Under the pieces are notes generated by a model. The model worked only from the letters and a program-made list of their open reading frames with translations. It searched no databases and was not told the DNA's origin. Of a DNA stretch of 64,000 bases, positions 1-9,395 are shown piece by piece. Origin of the DNA: Streptomyces sp. A3M-1-3 (GTDB lineage Bacteria > Actinomycetota > Actinomycetes > Streptomycetales > Streptomycetaceae); contig NZ_JANAVP010000012.1 of the NCBI RefSeq assembly GCF_024213665.1, forward strand, positions 124,001 to 188,000, given 5' to 3'. A program made the translations under genes and the position numbers. Position 1 is the first letter of the stretch. Each line of letters begins with the position of its first letter.

Positions 1-754
1 TGTACGTGTCGTGGCCGCCCATGTCGTACGACTCGGCCTCCCACTCCACCGTGGTCGGCGTCGCGGTCGTGCGCGAGCCCTCGGTGGTGTAGGTGCGGTA
101 GTCGTCGGCCTTGAGGGTGGCCATCTCGCCGTCGTCCAGGGTGATCACCTGGCGGGTGTGGCTGACCAGCGCGGCGACGTCGGAGGCGACGAACATCTCC
201 TTCTCGCCTATGCCGATGACCACGGGGGAGCCGTTGCGGGCGACGACGATGCGGTCGGCGAAGTCCTCGTGCATGACGGCGAGGCCGTACGTGCCCTCGA
301 CCAGGCGCAGCGCGGAGCGGACCTTCTCCTCCAGGGTCTCGGCCTGGGAGCGGCCGATGAGGTGGGCGACCACCTCGGAGTCGGTCTCGGAGGCGAACAC
401 GACACCGTCGGCTTCCAGCTTGGCGCGCAGCTCGGTGGCGTTGTCGATGATGCCGTTGTGGACGATGGCGACCTTGCCGTCGGCGTCCAGGTGCGGGTGC
501 GAGTTCTCGTCGCTCGGGGCGCCGTGGGTGGCCCAGCGGGTGTGCGCGATGCCGGTGGTGCCCGCGAAGCGCTTGGGGATGCGGGCTTCCAGGTCGCGGA
601 CGCGGCCCTTGGCCTTGGCGGTCTTCAGTCCGCCCGACTTGCCGGTGATGACGATGCCGGCCGAGTCGTAGCCGCGGTACTCCAGCCGCTGGAGGCCTTC
701 CAGCAGCAGGGGAGCCACATCACGCTTCCCGATATATCCGACGATTCCGCACAT
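1..754 (-). CDS. glmS: Glutamine-fructose-6-phosphate aminotransferase (isomerizing), N-terminal part
   Basis: Makes glucosamine-6-phosphate from fructose-6-phosphate and glutamine, the entry step to UDP-GlcNAc for peptidoglycan, in the cytoplasm. Only the first 251 codons are present; the rest lies beyond the left edge. The protein opens MCGIVGYIG, placing the catalytic N-terminal nucleophile Cys directly after Met, followed by the class-II glutamine amidotransferase motifs RLEYRGYDSAG, AHTRWATHG and VHNGIIDN. The ATG at 752-754 has a GGAGGG ribosome-binding site 8 bases upstream. A small ORF on the same strand ends 34 bases upstream, so the two are probably co-transcribed. The sugar isomerase (SIS) domains are not visible because of the truncation. 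Confidence 0.96.
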   Translation of the reverse strand, partial: MCGIVGYIGKRDVAPLLLEGLQRLEYRGYDSAGIVITGKSGGLKTAKAKGRVRDLEARIPKRFAGTTGIAHTRWATHGAPSDENSHPHLDADGKVAIVHNGIIDNATELRAKLEADGVVFASETDSEVVAHLIGRSQAETLEEKVRSALRLVEGTYGLAVMHEDFADRIVVARNGSPVVIGIGEKEMFVASDVAALVSHTRQVITLDDGEMATLKADDYRTYTTEGSRTTATPTTVEWEAESYDMGGHDTY

Positions 755-788
755 ATGTGATGCCCTCCGAGTGATTGCTTGGGGGTGC

Positions 789-1067
789 TCAGCCGTAGAC
801 GAGGCGGCGCAGCTGCCGCAGGGTGAGTTCCGGCGGAGCCACCGCGCGGTGCGGCAGCTCGGCCGCAATCCGCTCGAAGATCTCCGTGTTGGCCAGTCCG
901 CCGGACTGCAGTTCGCGGTGCCGGCGGCGGACGAACTCCTCGGTCTTCTCGTCGAAGTACGCGAGCACGTCCAGCACCACCCGGGCAGCCTCGCCGCGCT
1001 GTAGCGGCGTACTGCGCACCAGGTGGTCGACGAGGTCGTCGTGAGAGGACGGGCGGCGTTCGAGCAC
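789..1067 (-). CDS. Small conserved-looking helical protein upstream of glmS, function unknown
   Basis: 92 residues, GTG start at 1065-1067. I do not recognise a named family. The protein is predicted largely helical (VVLDVLAYFDEKTEEFVRRRHRELQ, then IFERIAAELPHR, then LTLRQLRRLVYG) and has no signal peptide or membrane segment. Codon use is strongly GC-biased at third positions, like its neighbours, which supports real coding. It lies 34 bases upstream of glmS on the same strand. No clear Shine-Dalgarno precedes the GTG; a TATCTA hexamer sits just upstream, so a leaderless transcript is conceivable. This is inference from position and codon use. Confidence 0.6.
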   Translation of the reverse strand: MLERRPSSHDDLVDHLVRSTPLQRGEAARVVLDVLAYFDEKTEEFVRRRHRELQSGGLANTEIFERIAAELPHRAVAPPELTLRQLRRLVYG

Positions 1068-1165
1068 CCGTAGATATTGGAGGGTGGAAGGCTCTCAACG
1101 CAAGAATCCTGCCCGATTCCGGGCAGTAAGAGGCCGGGAAGGGGTCGGGAAGGGGCGGAATCGGG

Positions 1166-1345
1166 TCAGAATCGTCGGAGTACCGCCTGTTTTGCCGCCG
1201 AGAACTCGTCCGCCGTCAGGATTCCGGCCTGGTGCAGCTCGCCCAGCTCGCGCAGCCGGCGCAGCAGCGCGTCATGATCCACCCCGTCGGCCACGGGCGC
1301 GGCGGCCGGCCCGATCGCCTTGGCCGCGGCCGCCGGGTGCGCCAT
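1166..1345 (-). CDS. SHOCT-domain C-terminal fragment
   Basis: An ATG-initiated 59-residue frame whose last 35 residues form a SHOCT (short C-terminal) domain: ALLRRLRELGELHQAGILTADEFSAAKQAVLRRF, with the usual paired Leu helix, G-I/V-L-T turn and E-F-x-x-x-K helix. SHOCT domains normally sit at the end of longer proteins. Here the frame begins directly next to a transposase remnant at 1357, so this looks like the 3' end of a gene cut off by that element. Whether the fortuitous ATG is used is unknown; no good ribosome-binding site is seen. Confidence 0.55.
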   Translation of the reverse strand: MAHPAAAAKAIGPAAAPVADGVDHDALLRRLRELGELHQAGILTADEFSAAKQAVLRRF

Positions 1346-1356
1346 ACGTACGGTGA

Positions 1357-1890
1357 CAGCCGCGGCGCAGGCACGATCCGCACCGTGTCTGGGAGCAGCG
1401 CGGGAAGTCCCTGCGGGCTGTCGAGCAACGCCGGTATCTCACGATCGCGCGGCGTGAGGTGGACTGGATCAGAGACTTGCCGTCGGAGTGGGGCGCCAGA
1501 TGGTTCTGCGCCACCTCGTTGCGGCGTACGACAACTTCTGCCTGCGGCAAGATTGACCCCGTATCACGCGAAGGATGCGGTCGACTGTTCGCCTGCGTCC
1601 GCTGCGGACACGAGGACGACGCCGACCACAACGCCTCGGTCGAGATCGAGGCCCGAGCCCGCCGGACGGGTGGCTCGGTCACCAGCAGCACGCGCAGGAC
1701 CCGCAAGGGGACGAGTCACCATGGCACCCGCCGTGGAGGCGGTTGCGTGAAACCCAACCAGCCCAGCCGGGAGCGGAATCCCCGTCGTAGATACACGGCA
1801 GGGAGCATCGTCAACAGCCCAGCTCGACGATACCGAGGACTCTGGAGAAAGCGCCCGCGTCCACGCACGACTGGGACACGTACAAGGTGA
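1357..1890 (+). pseudogene. Internally deleted TnpB (IS200/IS605-type) remnant
   Basis: The open frame carries an N-terminal-like stretch (EQRRYLTIARREVDWIRDLPSEW) fused directly to the C-terminal zinc ribbon of TnpB/OrfB (SACGKIDPVSREGCGRLFACVRCGHEDDADHN). The RuvC core of several hundred residues that should lie between them is absent. The first Cys of the zinc ribbon CxxC pair is also lost: Thr precedes SACG where CSACG is expected. So this is a dead TnpB. It lies between a truncated SHOCT gene and the tail of a hexosaminidase, marking an old insertion followed by deletion. The true end of the element probably falls between about 1780 and 1840. Confidence 0.75.
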
Positions 1891-1973
1891 GGCTCGCGGC
1901 GCAGGGGCCGCGGATGTCCGCGCTAGGGATCGACTTCTACCGTTCGCCACAGGTGCCGTGGCCGGCTGAGTGA
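1842..1973 (+). pseudogene. C-terminal remnant of a GH20 beta-N-acetylhexosaminidase
   Basis: The frame ending at the TGA at 1971-1973 reads THDWDTYKVRLAAQGPRM then SALGIDFYRSPQVPWPAE. This matches the conserved C-terminus of Streptomyces GH20 hexosaminidases (W-x-x-Y/F-K-x-R-L ... G-I-D-F-Y-R-S-P-x-V-P-W). No catalytic domain remains; upstream is TnpB-remnant sequence. From memory, a hexosaminidase gene adjoins the des cluster in S. coelicolor, so this is the expected neighbour reduced to its last ~40 codons. Confidence 0.65.
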
Positions 1974-2030
1974 GGGGTGAGAGAGGGGCGGGCGCCCGTG
2001 CGGTCCGGTAGCATGAGCGCCCGCCGGTTC

Positions 2031-3818
2031 TCAGGGACGCGCGAAGCGCGCGATCGGGTTGGCCAGCGTGCCGACGAGCTGGAGGGCGCTCGACGGGTCC
2101 TGGAGGTCGACCATCTGCTTGTTGTTGCGCAGCTGCAGTCGGTTGAGGCAGGACAGCGCGAACTCCGGTGCGTACATGTCGTACTGCTTGAACTTGTCCG
2201 CCAGGTGCGGAAGGGAATCCTGGTAGTCCGCCACGCAGTCGGCGACGGCCTGCCAGAAGGTGTCCTCGTCCACCACGCCCTCGGTGGCGAGGATGCCGCC
2301 CAGGAAGCGGAAGAAGCAGTCGAAGACGTCCGTGAAGATGGACAGCAGCTTCATGTCCTCCGGGACGTCCGCGCGGATCCGCTCGACGGCCGGCGGCAGC
2401 ACAGCGTCCGGGTCCATCACGCAGATCTCCTCCGCGATGTCCTTGAACACGGCCCGCTCGACGACGCCGTCCTTGAGTACGAGGATGACGTTCTCGCCGT
2501 GCGGCATGTAGACGAGGTCGTACGCGTAGAAGCTGTGCAGCAGCGGCGTCAGATACGCGTCCAGGTAGCGCCGCAGCCACTCCCTCGGCTCCAGCCCCGA
2601 CCGGGCGATCAGCGCGCCCGCGACGGACGCGCCCTCGTGGTCGGTGTGCAGCAGGGACGCCATGGTCGCGAGGTCCTCGCCCGGCTCCAGCGACGGCACC
2701 GGGCTCTCCCGCCAGAGCGCGGCGAGCATTTTGCGGTACGGCGAGTAGCGGTCGGTGGCGGCCTCGTACTGGCGGTGGTGGTAGCCGATGGCCGCGCGCT
2801 CGCGGATGATCGAGAAGCGGGCCGCCCGAAGGACGTCGTCGCTCGCGATGAGCCCGGCCAGCCAGTCGTTGATGGCCGGGGTGGCTACCATGTAGGCGGC
2901 CGAAAGCCCGCGCATGAAGCCCATGTTGAGGACCGAGATGGCGGTCTTGACGTAGTGCTTGGCCGGGTCGCTCGTGTTGAAGAACGTGCGGATCGACTGC
3001 TGGGCCAGATAGCTGTCGTCGCCCTCGCCCAGGCAGACCAGCCGCCGCTGCGCGACCTCGGCGGCGAAGGTGACGGAGAGCTTGTTCCACCACTGCCACG
3101 GATGGGCCGGGAAGAGGTAGTAGTCGGCGAGGTCCAGGCCCAGCCCGGCCATCGTCGCGGCGAACCGGGCGAGCTGCGCCTCGCCGAGTTCGGCGCGGAC
3201 CAGCGCGTCGTAGTCCAGACCGGCGCCCGCCGTGAAGGTGGCGTGCTCGCGGTGGGCCGCCAGCCAGACCAGCTTGATGTCGGCGGCGGTCTCCGGGGCG
3301 TAGGAGAGGTACTCGTGGACGCCGAATCCGAGTCGGCCGTTGTTGGCGACGAAGCAGGGGTGGCCCTCGATCATACCGGTCTCGACGGCCTGGAAGCCGG
3401 CCGCGGCGAGGTCCGCCGCCGGGACCTGCTCCTTGGTGAGCTTGTACGCCGTCCCGGCCAGGGTCGAGCTGATCTCCTCCAGGTAGACCGGGAGGATCTC
3501 GTCGCTCAGGCCGAGCGAACCGCGCGTCTCCAGGAAGAAGTCCAGGGCGTCCAGCGGGAGTTCGGTGCCGTCGCGGTGGCGGGTGACGGACTCGGCGAAG
3601 ACCTGCCAGTGGTCGAGGGCGAAGACGCGGGCGGTGAACCGGTACTCGGTGGCGCCGTCGTCGCTGCGTACGGCGTACCGGTCGCCGGCGATCAGCTCGG
3701 GGGTCAGCAGCCGCTCGTGGGAGAACTCGGCGAGCGCCTTGCGTACGAGCTGCCGGTTGGCCCCGGCCCACAGCTCGGGGGTGAGATGCGAGACGGCTTC
3801 CTGCGGAGTCGTGGTCAT
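2031..3818 (-). CDS. desD: Desferrioxamine synthetase DesD (IucA/IucC-type NIS synthetase)
   Basis: ATP-dependent NRPS-independent siderophore synthetase that oligomerises and cyclises N-hydroxy-N-succinyl(acetyl)-cadaverine into desferrioxamine E/B. The protein is 595 aa, the usual family length. Family motifs seen are HPWQWW (about residues 239-244), RTFFNTSDPAKHYVKT (277-292) for ATP/acyl-carboxylate binding, and HGENVILVL (440-448), with a C-terminal FhuF-like iron-transporter region. The ATG overlaps the desC stop as ATGA, so it is translationally coupled as the last gene of desABCD. Expression is expected to be iron-repressed through the box upstream of desA. Confidence 0.96.
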   Translation of the reverse strand: MTTTPQEAVSHLTPELWAGANRQLVRKALAEFSHERLLTPELIAGDRYAVRSDDGATEYRFTARVFALDHWQVFAESVTRHRDGTELPLDALDFFLETRGSLGLSDEILPVYLEEISSTLAGTAYKLTKEQVPAADLAAAGFQAVETGMIEGHPCFVANNGRLGFGVHEYLSYAPETAADIKLVWLAAHREHATFTAGAGLDYDALVRAELGEAQLARFAATMAGLGLDLADYYLFPAHPWQWWNKLSVTFAAEVAQRRLVCLGEGDDSYLAQQSIRTFFNTSDPAKHYVKTAISVLNMGFMRGLSAAYMVATPAINDWLAGLIASDDVLRAARFSIIRERAAIGYHHRQYEAATDRYSPYRKMLAALWRESPVPSLEPGEDLATMASLLHTDHEGASVAGALIARSGLEPREWLRRYLDAYLTPLLHSFYAYDLVYMPHGENVILVLKDGVVERAVFKDIAEEICVMDPDAVLPPAVERIRADVPEDMKLLSIFTDVFDCFFRFLGGILATEGVVDEDTFWQAVADCVADYQDSLPHLADKFKQYDMYAPEFALSCLNRLQLRNNKQMVDLQDPSSALQLVGTLANPIARFARP

Positions 3819-4417
3819 CGCGTGACTCCCTGGGTGGCCTCGAACTGTTCCCGGGTGCAGAAGCTCAGGAACGCGTCCTTCTCCGGCTTCGCTATCCGCT
3901 CGGCTGTCTCGAAGCCGACGGCCTTGTTGAGCGCGTGGACGGCGGCGTTGCGCACGTCCGGTTCGACGACGACGCGCCGGGTCGCCGGGTCGTCGAACAG
4001 CGCCGCCATCACGGTGGTGATCACGGCGTGCGTGAAGCCGTGCAGCGGGGTGTCGGACGGGGCGACGAGGAAGTGCATGCCCACATCGCCCGGCTGTGCC
4101 TCGTACAGGCCCTTCAGTTCGACCTCGGCCGGGTCATAGCGCTCCATCAGGAAGGCGGGCCGTCCCTCGTGCAGGCCGATGAACGCGTCGTGGTGCGCGG
4201 CCGCGGCGATTGCCATGTACTCGCGTTCGACGTCGGGCAGCGAGGCGTCCTGCATCAGCCAGAAGGCGGCCTTGGGGTGGGTGACCCAGCCGTGCAGCAG
4301 CTCGGCGTCGGCGAACGGGTCGAGGGCGCGTACGGCGAACTCGCCGAGCGTCGCGTCGGTGCGGGAGAAGATGGCGGGGGGAGTGGGGGGTGTCCCCCCA
4401 CAAAGCTCAGTGGTCAT
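3815..4417 (-). CDS. desC: Acyl-CoA acyltransferase DesC (GNAT, siderophore)
   Basis: Transfers succinyl or acetyl from the CoA ester onto N-hydroxycadaverine, giving the hydroxamate building block for DesD. The protein is 200 aa with the RhbD/IucB-type GNAT fold: an N-terminal [24 protein letters not shown] segment, [19 protein letters not shown] near the acetyl-CoA site, and [22 protein letters not shown], the conserved N-E-P-D-x-R-N/V-x-A...GF C-terminal motif. The ATG overlaps the end of desB (ATGA) and the stop overlaps desD, so it sits in a tightly coupled operon. Confidence 0.95.
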   Translation of the reverse strand: MTTELCGGTPPTPPAIFSRTDATLGEFAVRALDPFADAELLHGWVTHPKAAFWLMQDASLPDVEREYMAIAAAAHHDAFIGLHEGRPAFLMERYDPAEVELKGLYEAQPGDVGMHFLVAPSDTPLHGFTHAVITTVMAALFDDPATRRVVVEPDVRNAAVHALNKAVGFETAERIAKPEKDAFLSFCTREQFEATQGVTR

Positions 4418-5718
4418 GCGAGGGTGCCCTCCGGGGCGGCGAACTCCTGGAATGCGATGGACTTCTCGACCGGGTAGTGCTCGCGGCCGAGCAGTTCACC
4501 GATGATGTACGCGTTGCGGTACGCGGCCATGCCCAGGTCGGGCGAGGTGATGCTGTGGGTGTGGACGGCGGAGTTCTGCAGGAAGATCCCGCGTCCGGTG
4601 GTGTCGATGCTGTAGTTGCGGGCCACGTCGAAGCGGCCGTGGCCGTCCCAGCGGATGCGGTCGTGGACGGGCTCCAGGAACGCGGGCGGCGTGTAGCGGT
4701 AGCCGGTCGCCAGGACCAGGCCCTCGGTGACGAGCGAGAAGTCCCGCTCCTGCTCCTCCTGGCGCAGGCCCAGGGTGTACGTACCGGTGGTCGTGTCGTA
4801 ACCGGCCGCGTTGAGGGCGGTGTTGGTCATCAACCGGGTCGGGACCGGGCCGGCTGCGCTGTCGACCTTCTTCTGGTAGAGCAGGTCGAAGATCGCGTTG
4901 ATCAGATCTCCGTCGATGCCCTTGAAGAGGCCCTTCTGCTGGGTCTCCAGGCGGTAGCGGGTGTCCTCCGGGAGGGCGTGGAAGTAGTCCACGTACTCCG
5001 GGGAGGTCATCTCCAGCGTGAGCTTGGTGTACTCCAGCGGGAAGAAGCGCGGGGAGCGGGTGACCCAGTTCAGCCGGTAGCCGTGGACGTCGATCTCGGC
5101 GAGGAGGTCGTAGTAGATCTCCGCGGCGCTCTGGCCGCTGCCGACCAGGGTGATGGACTTCTTGGCCTGGAGCTCGGCCTTGTGCTGGACATAGCGCGAG
5201 TTGTGGATGAAGTCGCCGCCCAGGCCCTGGCAGGAGTCGGGGATGTACGGCGGGGTGCCGGTGCCCAGCACGAGGTGGCGGGCGCGAAACGTTTCGCCGT
5301 CCTCCGTGCGGACGGCGTACAGCGCGTCCTTCTCGTCGTACTCGACGGATGACACCGTGGTGTTCCAGCGGACGTTGCGCAGTTTGTCGGCGGCCCAGCG
5401 GCAGTAGTCGTTGTACTCGGTCCGCAGCGGATAGAAGTTCTCGCGTATGTAGAACGAGTACAGCCGTCCGGATTCCTTCAGGTAGTTGAGGAAGGAGTAC
5501 GGGGAGGTGGGGTCGGCCAGCGTCACCAGGTCCGACATGAACGGCGTCTGGAGGTGGGCGCCTTCGAGGAACATGCCGGCGTGCCATTCGAAGCCCGGCT
5601 TGGACTCGAGGAAGAGGCCGTCGAGCTCGTCGACCTGCTCGGTCAGGCAGGCGAGTCCCAGGTTGAAGGGGCCGAGCCCGATGGCGATGAAGTCGTGGGG
5701 CTCACGAGGCGTGGACAA
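4414..5718 (-). CDS. desB: Cadaverine N-monooxygenase DesB (lysine/ornithine N-monooxygenase family)
   Basis: Flavin-dependent N-hydroxylation of cadaverine, second step of desferrioxamine synthesis. The protein is 434 aa. An N-terminal FAD site [11 protein letters not shown], the substrate region [31 protein letters not shown] typical of SidA/IucD enzymes, the NADPH-binding [14 protein letters not shown], and a C-terminal ATGYRY motif are all present. The start is a TTG at 5716-5718 with GGAG 6 bases upstream. It lies inside the end of desA, giving a 17-base overlap. The rare TTG start plus overlap suggests dosage set by coupling to desA. Confidence 0.95.
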   Translation of the reverse strand: MSTPREPHDFIAIGLGPFNLGLACLTEQVDELDGLFLESKPGFEWHAGMFLEGAHLQTPFMSDLVTLADPTSPYSFLNYLKESGRLYSFYIRENFYPLRTEYNDYCRWAADKLRNVRWNTTVSSVEYDEKDALYAVRTEDGETFRARHLVLGTGTPPYIPDSCQGLGGDFIHNSRYVQHKAELQAKKSITLVGSGQSAAEIYYDLLAEIDVHGYRLNWVTRSPRFFPLEYTKLTLEMTSPEYVDYFHALPEDTRYRLETQQKGLFKGIDGDLINAIFDLLYQKKVDSAAGPVPTRLMTNTALNAAGYDTTTGTYTLGLRQEEQERDFSLVTEGLVLATGYRYTPPAFLEPVHDRIRWDGHGRFDVARNYSIDTTGRGIFLQNSAVHTHSITSPDLGMAAYRNAYIIGELLGREHYPVEKSIAFQEFAAPEGTLA

Positions 5719-7183
5719 GGGCTTCTCCCAGGTACTGGCTTGCGTGCTCGGCGAGGAGGTCGAGGACGATGGCGATGTCGTCGGTGGTGGTCTGCGGGTT
5801 GAGCAGGGTGAATTTCAGGTAGTGGCTGCCGCCGACCTTGGTGCCCGCCACGACGGCCTCACCGGAGGCGAACAGGGCCTTGCGCGCGTACAGGTTGGCG
5901 CGGTCGATGAGCGCCGGGCTGGTGACGGCCTCGGGGACGAAGCGGAAGACCAGGGTGGACAGCTGCGGCTGGACGACGACCTCGAAGCGGGGGTCCGCGT
6001 CCAGTATCTTCCAGCCCTCGGCGGCCAGCTCCACGACCTCGTCGAACAGCTCACCGACGCCGTCCGCGCCCATCACGCGCAGCGTCATCCAGAGCTTGAG
6101 GGCGTCGAAGCGGCGGGTGGTCTGGATGGACTTGTCGACCTGGTTGGGTATCCGCTCTTCGGCCATGCGGCGCGGGTTGAGGTAGTCCGCGTGGTACGTG
6201 GCGTGGCTCAGCGTGGCCCGGTCGCGTACCAGCACCGCACTCGAACTGACCGGCTGGAAGAAGGACTTGTGGTAGTCGACGGTCACCGAGTCGGCGTGCT
6301 GGATGCCGTCGAGCAGCCGGCGCCGGGTCCGAGAGACGAGTAGTCCGCAGCCGTACGCGGCGTCCACGTGCATCCAGGTGCCGTACTGCTCGCACAGCAG
6401 GGCTATCTCGGGGAGCGGGTCGATGGAGCCGAAGTCGGTGGTGCCGGCGGTGGCGACGACGGCCATGGGGAAGAGGCCGTCGCGTACGCAGCGTTCGAGT
6501 TCGCGGGTGAGCGCGACGGTCTGCATCCGCTTGTTCTGGTCGCACGGGATGGAGATGACGGCTTCATAGCCGAGTCCGAGCATGGCGGCCGACTTCTTGA
6601 CGCTGAAGTGGCTGCACTCGGAGGTGAATATCCGCAGCTTGGGCAGGATCTCGGCCTTGGCGAGCTCGTGCTCGGAATTCTTCTGGACCAGTCGGCAGGC
6701 CTCGTCGCGGGCGAGCAGCAGGGCGTGGAAGTTGGACTGCGAGCCGCCGCTGGTGAACACGCCGTCCGCCGCGGAGCCGAGGCCGATGCGCTCGGCCGTC
6801 CAGTCGATGAGCCGGCGCTCGATGAGGGTGCCGCCGGCGCTCTGGTCCCAGGTGTCGAGCGAGGAGTTGACCGCCGAGAGGACCGCCTCGCCGACGACCG
6901 CGGGGATGACCACGGGGCAGTTGAGGTGGCCGAGGTAGCGGGGGTGGTGGAAGTAGACGGCGTCACGCAGGTAGACGGCTTCGAGTTCGTCGAGGGCGGC
7001 CGCCGGGTCGTGCAGCGGGCGGTCGAGGTCGATCTCGGCGATGACCGGAGCGAGCTCGTCGACGGCCACACCGGTGTGGGGCCGTTCGGTGGTCGCGAGT
7101 TTGGCGGCCACCCGCTCGACGCCCTCGGTGACGGAGAGCCTGTACTGCTCCGCGGTCGTCTGGTTGAGCAGATGCGAGCGCAT
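5702..7183 (-). CDS. desA: Lysine decarboxylase DesA (PLP, group II)
   Basis: Makes cadaverine from L-lysine, the first committed step of desferrioxamine synthesis. The protein is 493 aa. Group II PLP decarboxylase features include [17 protein letters not shown] (phosphate-binding loop), HVDAAYGCG (PLP Asp) and the PLP lysine in [12 protein letters not shown]. The ATG at 7181-7183 has GGAGGA 6 bases upstream; a TTG one codon earlier is too close to it. First gene of desABCD. A perfect iron box lies about 80 bases upstream, so transcription is expected to be repressed by DmdR1 under iron-replete conditions. Confidence 0.96.
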   Translation of the reverse strand: MRSHLLNQTTAEQYRLSVTEGVERVAAKLATTERPHTGVAVDELAPVIAEIDLDRPLHDPAAALDELEAVYLRDAVYFHHPRYLGHLNCPVVIPAVVGEAVLSAVNSSLDTWDQSAGGTLIERRLIDWTAERIGLGSAADGVFTSGGSQSNFHALLLARDEACRLVQKNSEHELAKAEILPKLRIFTSECSHFSVKKSAAMLGLGYEAVISIPCDQNKRMQTVALTRELERCVRDGLFPMAVVATAGTTDFGSIDPLPEIALLCEQYGTWMHVDAAYGCGLLVSRTRRRLLDGIQHADSVTVDYHKSFFQPVSSSAVLVRDRATLSHATYHADYLNPRRMAEERIPNQVDKSIQTTRRFDALKLWMTLRVMGADGVGELFDEVVELAAEGWKILDADPRFEVVVQPQLSTLVFRFVPEAVTSPALIDRANLYARKALFASGEAVVAGTKVGGSHYLKFTLLNPQTTTDDIAIVLDLLAEHASQYLGEALVHAS

Positions 7184-7263
7184 CAACTGTCCTCCGGGGT
7201 GAGGGAATTCGTCACACCCTCCGGGCAGGAAAAGCAGAAGGGGGCGAGGGTGTGGCGTCGAAG

Positions 7264-7282
7264 TAAGGTTAGCCTAACCTAA
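7264..7282 (-). promoter_or_regulatory. Iron box (DmdR1/DtxR-type operator) upstream of desA
   Basis: TAAGGTTAGCCTAACCTAA is a near-perfect 19-bp inverted repeat matching the Streptomyces iron-box consensus (TTAGGTTAGGCTCACCTAA). It lies about 80 bases before the desA ATG, in the gap after the siderophore-interacting protein gene. Confidence 0.93.
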
Positions 7283-7362
7283 GTTCGAGCCGCAAAGGAC
7301 CCTCGCCCCCCTCGGGACGCATACGTTGTCCAGTTTTCGACCGGAAAATGACCGGAGAGCGA

Positions 7363-8265
7363 TCAGATCTGGTCGTCGCTCGGGGCCTCGCCCGAGAGGG
7401 CTTGAGCGAGAAGCTGCTCCTCGCTGAGGCCCAGCCGCCAGTAGCCGACGAAAGTGACCGACCTGCGGTCGATCCCGCGCTCCTGGACGAGATGGCGGCG
7501 CAGCGCCCGTACGGTGCCGGACTCGCCGGCGATCCACGCGTACGGAGTGCCGTCGGGCAGTTCGGCGGCGCGGACCGCGTCGAGCACGCGCTGCGTACGA
7601 TCGCCTGAATTGCGAACAATCCAGGTGATGTCGGCGTCCGCAAGCGTGGGCAGCACGATGCGGTCGTCCGCGTGCGGGATCTCGATCCACGCCCTGACCT
7701 TGCGGTCGCGCGGCATCCGGTCGAGGATCGCCGCCGCGGCGGGCAGCGCGGTCTCGTCCGCGAACAGCAGCACCCAGTCGGTGTCCTGCGGCGGGCGGAA
7801 ACGTACCGCGGTGTTGTCCGCGACGGCCGGACCCAGCACCAACACCTGGTCCCCGGCCACGGCCCGGCCCGCCCAGCGGGAGGCCGGGCCACCCGCTGCG
7901 GCAGCAGCTGATGTCTCAGTACCGTGCAGGGCGAAGTCGATGTCGACCTCGTCCTGCGGCTCGCGGCGCTGCTCGCGGCAGGTGTACGAGCGCATGACCG
8001 CCCGCTCGTCCTCGGGCAGCGCCCGCCACGCGGCGAACCACCCGTCACCCTCCTCCACCGGTACGACCGGGGCGTCCTGGTGCGGATGCGGCAGGAACAG
8101 CGAGAGGCTCTGGTCGTAGCCGCCGGCGGCGAAGTCCTTCAACTCCTCGCCGCCGAAGGTGATCCGGACCAGCGAGTGGCCGAGGCGGCGCGACCGTACG
8201 ACCCGCAGGTCGAAGAACCGGAACGGCGCGATCGCCGGGGCGGAGGCGGAGACGGTGACGGTCAT
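7363..8265 (-). CDS. Siderophore-interacting protein / ferric-siderophore reductase (ViuB/SIP family)
   Basis: FAD-containing, NAD(P)H-using reductase thought to release iron from imported ferric desferrioxamine in the cytoplasm. The protein is 300 aa. An N-terminal FAD-binding region (RSYTCREQRR, matching the R-x-Y-T/S flavin motif), a central LLFADETALPAAAAIL NAD(P)H-domain motif and the C-terminal SIP signature AYAWIAGESGTVRALRRHLVQERGIDR...GYWRLG are present. It begins 31 bases after the lipoprotein gene on the same strand, so the two likely form an operon driven by the iron box at 9377-9395. Confidence 0.92.
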   Translation of the reverse strand: MTVTVSASAPAIAPFRFFDLRVVRSRRLGHSLVRITFGGEELKDFAAGGYDQSLSLFLPHPHQDAPVVPVEEGDGWFAAWRALPEDERAVMRSYTCREQRREPQDEVDIDFALHGTETSAAAAAGGPASRWAGRAVAGDQVLVLGPAVADNTAVRFRPPQDTDWVLLFADETALPAAAAILDRMPRDRKVRAWIEIPHADDRIVLPTLADADITWIVRNSGDRTQRVLDAVRAAELPDGTPYAWIAGESGTVRALRRHLVQERGIDRRSVTFVGYWRLGLSEEQLLAQALSGEAPSDDQI

Positions 8266-8296
8266 ACAGATACCCCCTGTGGACGCTGCTTGGCGG

Positions 8297-9325
8297 TCAG
8301 CTGACCTTCTTGGCCTTCTTGATGGCCTCGGCGAGCTCCTCGAGGATCGGCGCGCACTTGTCGTACGAGAAGATCGGCTCGGTGACGCGCGGAGTGACCT
8401 GGCCGGCCTTGACGGCGGGCAGCTGGGCCCAGGTCGGCTTGGCCTTGAGGTCCGCGGGCTGCAGGGTGCCGGTGCGGTTGTCGAGCATGATCACGTCGGC
8501 CTTGTACTTGTCGGCGTTCTCCCAGCTGAGGCTCTCGAAGAAGCCGCCGGCGTCGAGCTTCGTCGGGACGACGAACGTGACGCCCAGCTCCTCGAAGTAC
8601 TTCAGGTCGGCCGACGTCTTCGGGGTGGAGACGTAGAACAGGTCCGGGCTGCCGGAGCCCACCAGCACCTTGACGCCGGGGTTGGCCTTGGCGGCCTCGC
8701 GCAGGGTCGCGGCGGCCTTCTCGAACCGCGCCTTGGCGTCGACGACCTTCTTGTCGTTGAGGTCGGCGCCCAGGGACTTGGCCAGCTCGGCCATGCGCTC
8801 CAGCGGCTTGGTGAGGGAGACGTCGCCGCCCACCGCGATCGCGACGCTCGGGGCGACCTTGAGGATCTTGTCCTTGGACTCCTCCGGGACGTACCAGAGG
8901 GTGCCGTCCCAGGTGTTGGTGATCAGCACCTCGGGCGCGAGCGCCGCGTACTTCTCGACGTTGAACTCGCCCCACACGTTGCCGAGGATCTCGACCTTGG
9001 AGATGTCCATGCTGCCGGCCTGGACGTCCGGCTTGCCGTCCTTGAGCTTCGTCGGCCCGAAGACGCCCTTGACCTCGATGCCGTAGTCGTACAGCGCCGC
9101 GGCCGTACCGGTGAAGGCGACGATGTTCTTCGGGGTGGCCTTGGTGCTCGCGGTCTTGCCGAGGTCGTCCTTGAAGGACCACGGACCGGCCTTGCCGGCA
9201 CCCTTGTCCGAGCCCTTCGTCGTGTCGCTGTCGCCGCAGGCGGCGAGCAGCGCACCAAGGCCAAGGGCGCCGCCCGCGGCAAGCAGGCCGCGACGGGAGA
9301 GGTGAGAAGCTCGGGCGTGATCCAT
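8297..9325 (-). CDS. desE: Ferric-siderophore ABC transporter substrate-binding lipoprotein (DesE-like)
   Basis: Binds ferrioxamine at the outer face of the membrane. The protein is 342 aa. The N-terminus combines a twin-arginine-like LSRRGLLAAGG with a lipobox LLAAC, so export may be by Tat followed by lipidation. A FepB/FhuD-type periplasmic binding domain follows (KNIVAFTGTAAALYDYGIEVKGVFG; PEVLITNTWDGTLWYVPEE). It lies next to the desferrioxamine genes and downstream of an iron box, matching desE position in S. coelicolor. No permease or ATPase is encoded beside it, so the transporter core must be elsewhere. The ATG lacks an obvious ribosome-binding site. Confidence 0.9.
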   Translation of the reverse strand: MDHARASHLSRRGLLAAGGALGLGALLAACGDSDTTKGSDKGAGKAGPWSFKDDLGKTASTKATPKNIVAFTGTAAALYDYGIEVKGVFGPTKLKDGKPDVQAGSMDISKVEILGNVWGEFNVEKYAALAPEVLITNTWDGTLWYVPEESKDKILKVAPSVAIAVGGDVSLTKPLERMAELAKSLGADLNDKKVVDAKARFEKAAATLREAAKANPGVKVLVGSGSPDLFYVSTPKTSADLKYFEELGVTFVVPTKLDAGGFFESLSWENADKYKADVIMLDNRTGTLQPADLKAKPTWAQLPAVKAGQVTPRVTEPIFSYDKCAPILEELAEAIKKAKKVS

Positions 9326-9376
9326 GAGGGCGTCTGCTTTCGTGCGTGCGGGTTCCGTCCGCCGGACAGTTCGAAG

Positions 9377-9395
9377 GTAGGTTAGCCTAACCTCA
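9377..9395 (-). promoter_or_regulatory. Iron box upstream of desE
   Basis: GTAGGTTAGCCTAACCTCA, with a perfect AGGTTAGCCTAACCT core at 9379-9393, lies about 50 bases before the desE ATG. The last bases overlap the stop codon of the neighbouring ATPase gene (ending at 9393). Confidence 0.92.

Noticed and set aside
1564..3771. 735-residue minus-strand ORF overlapping desD and the TnpB remnant
   Set aside because: Runs in a different frame from desD and reads as Arg-rich shadow; desD motifs lie in the other frame.
7202..7262. Possible riboswitch in the desA leader
   Set aside because: The iron box accounts for regulation and no conserved leader structure is seen.
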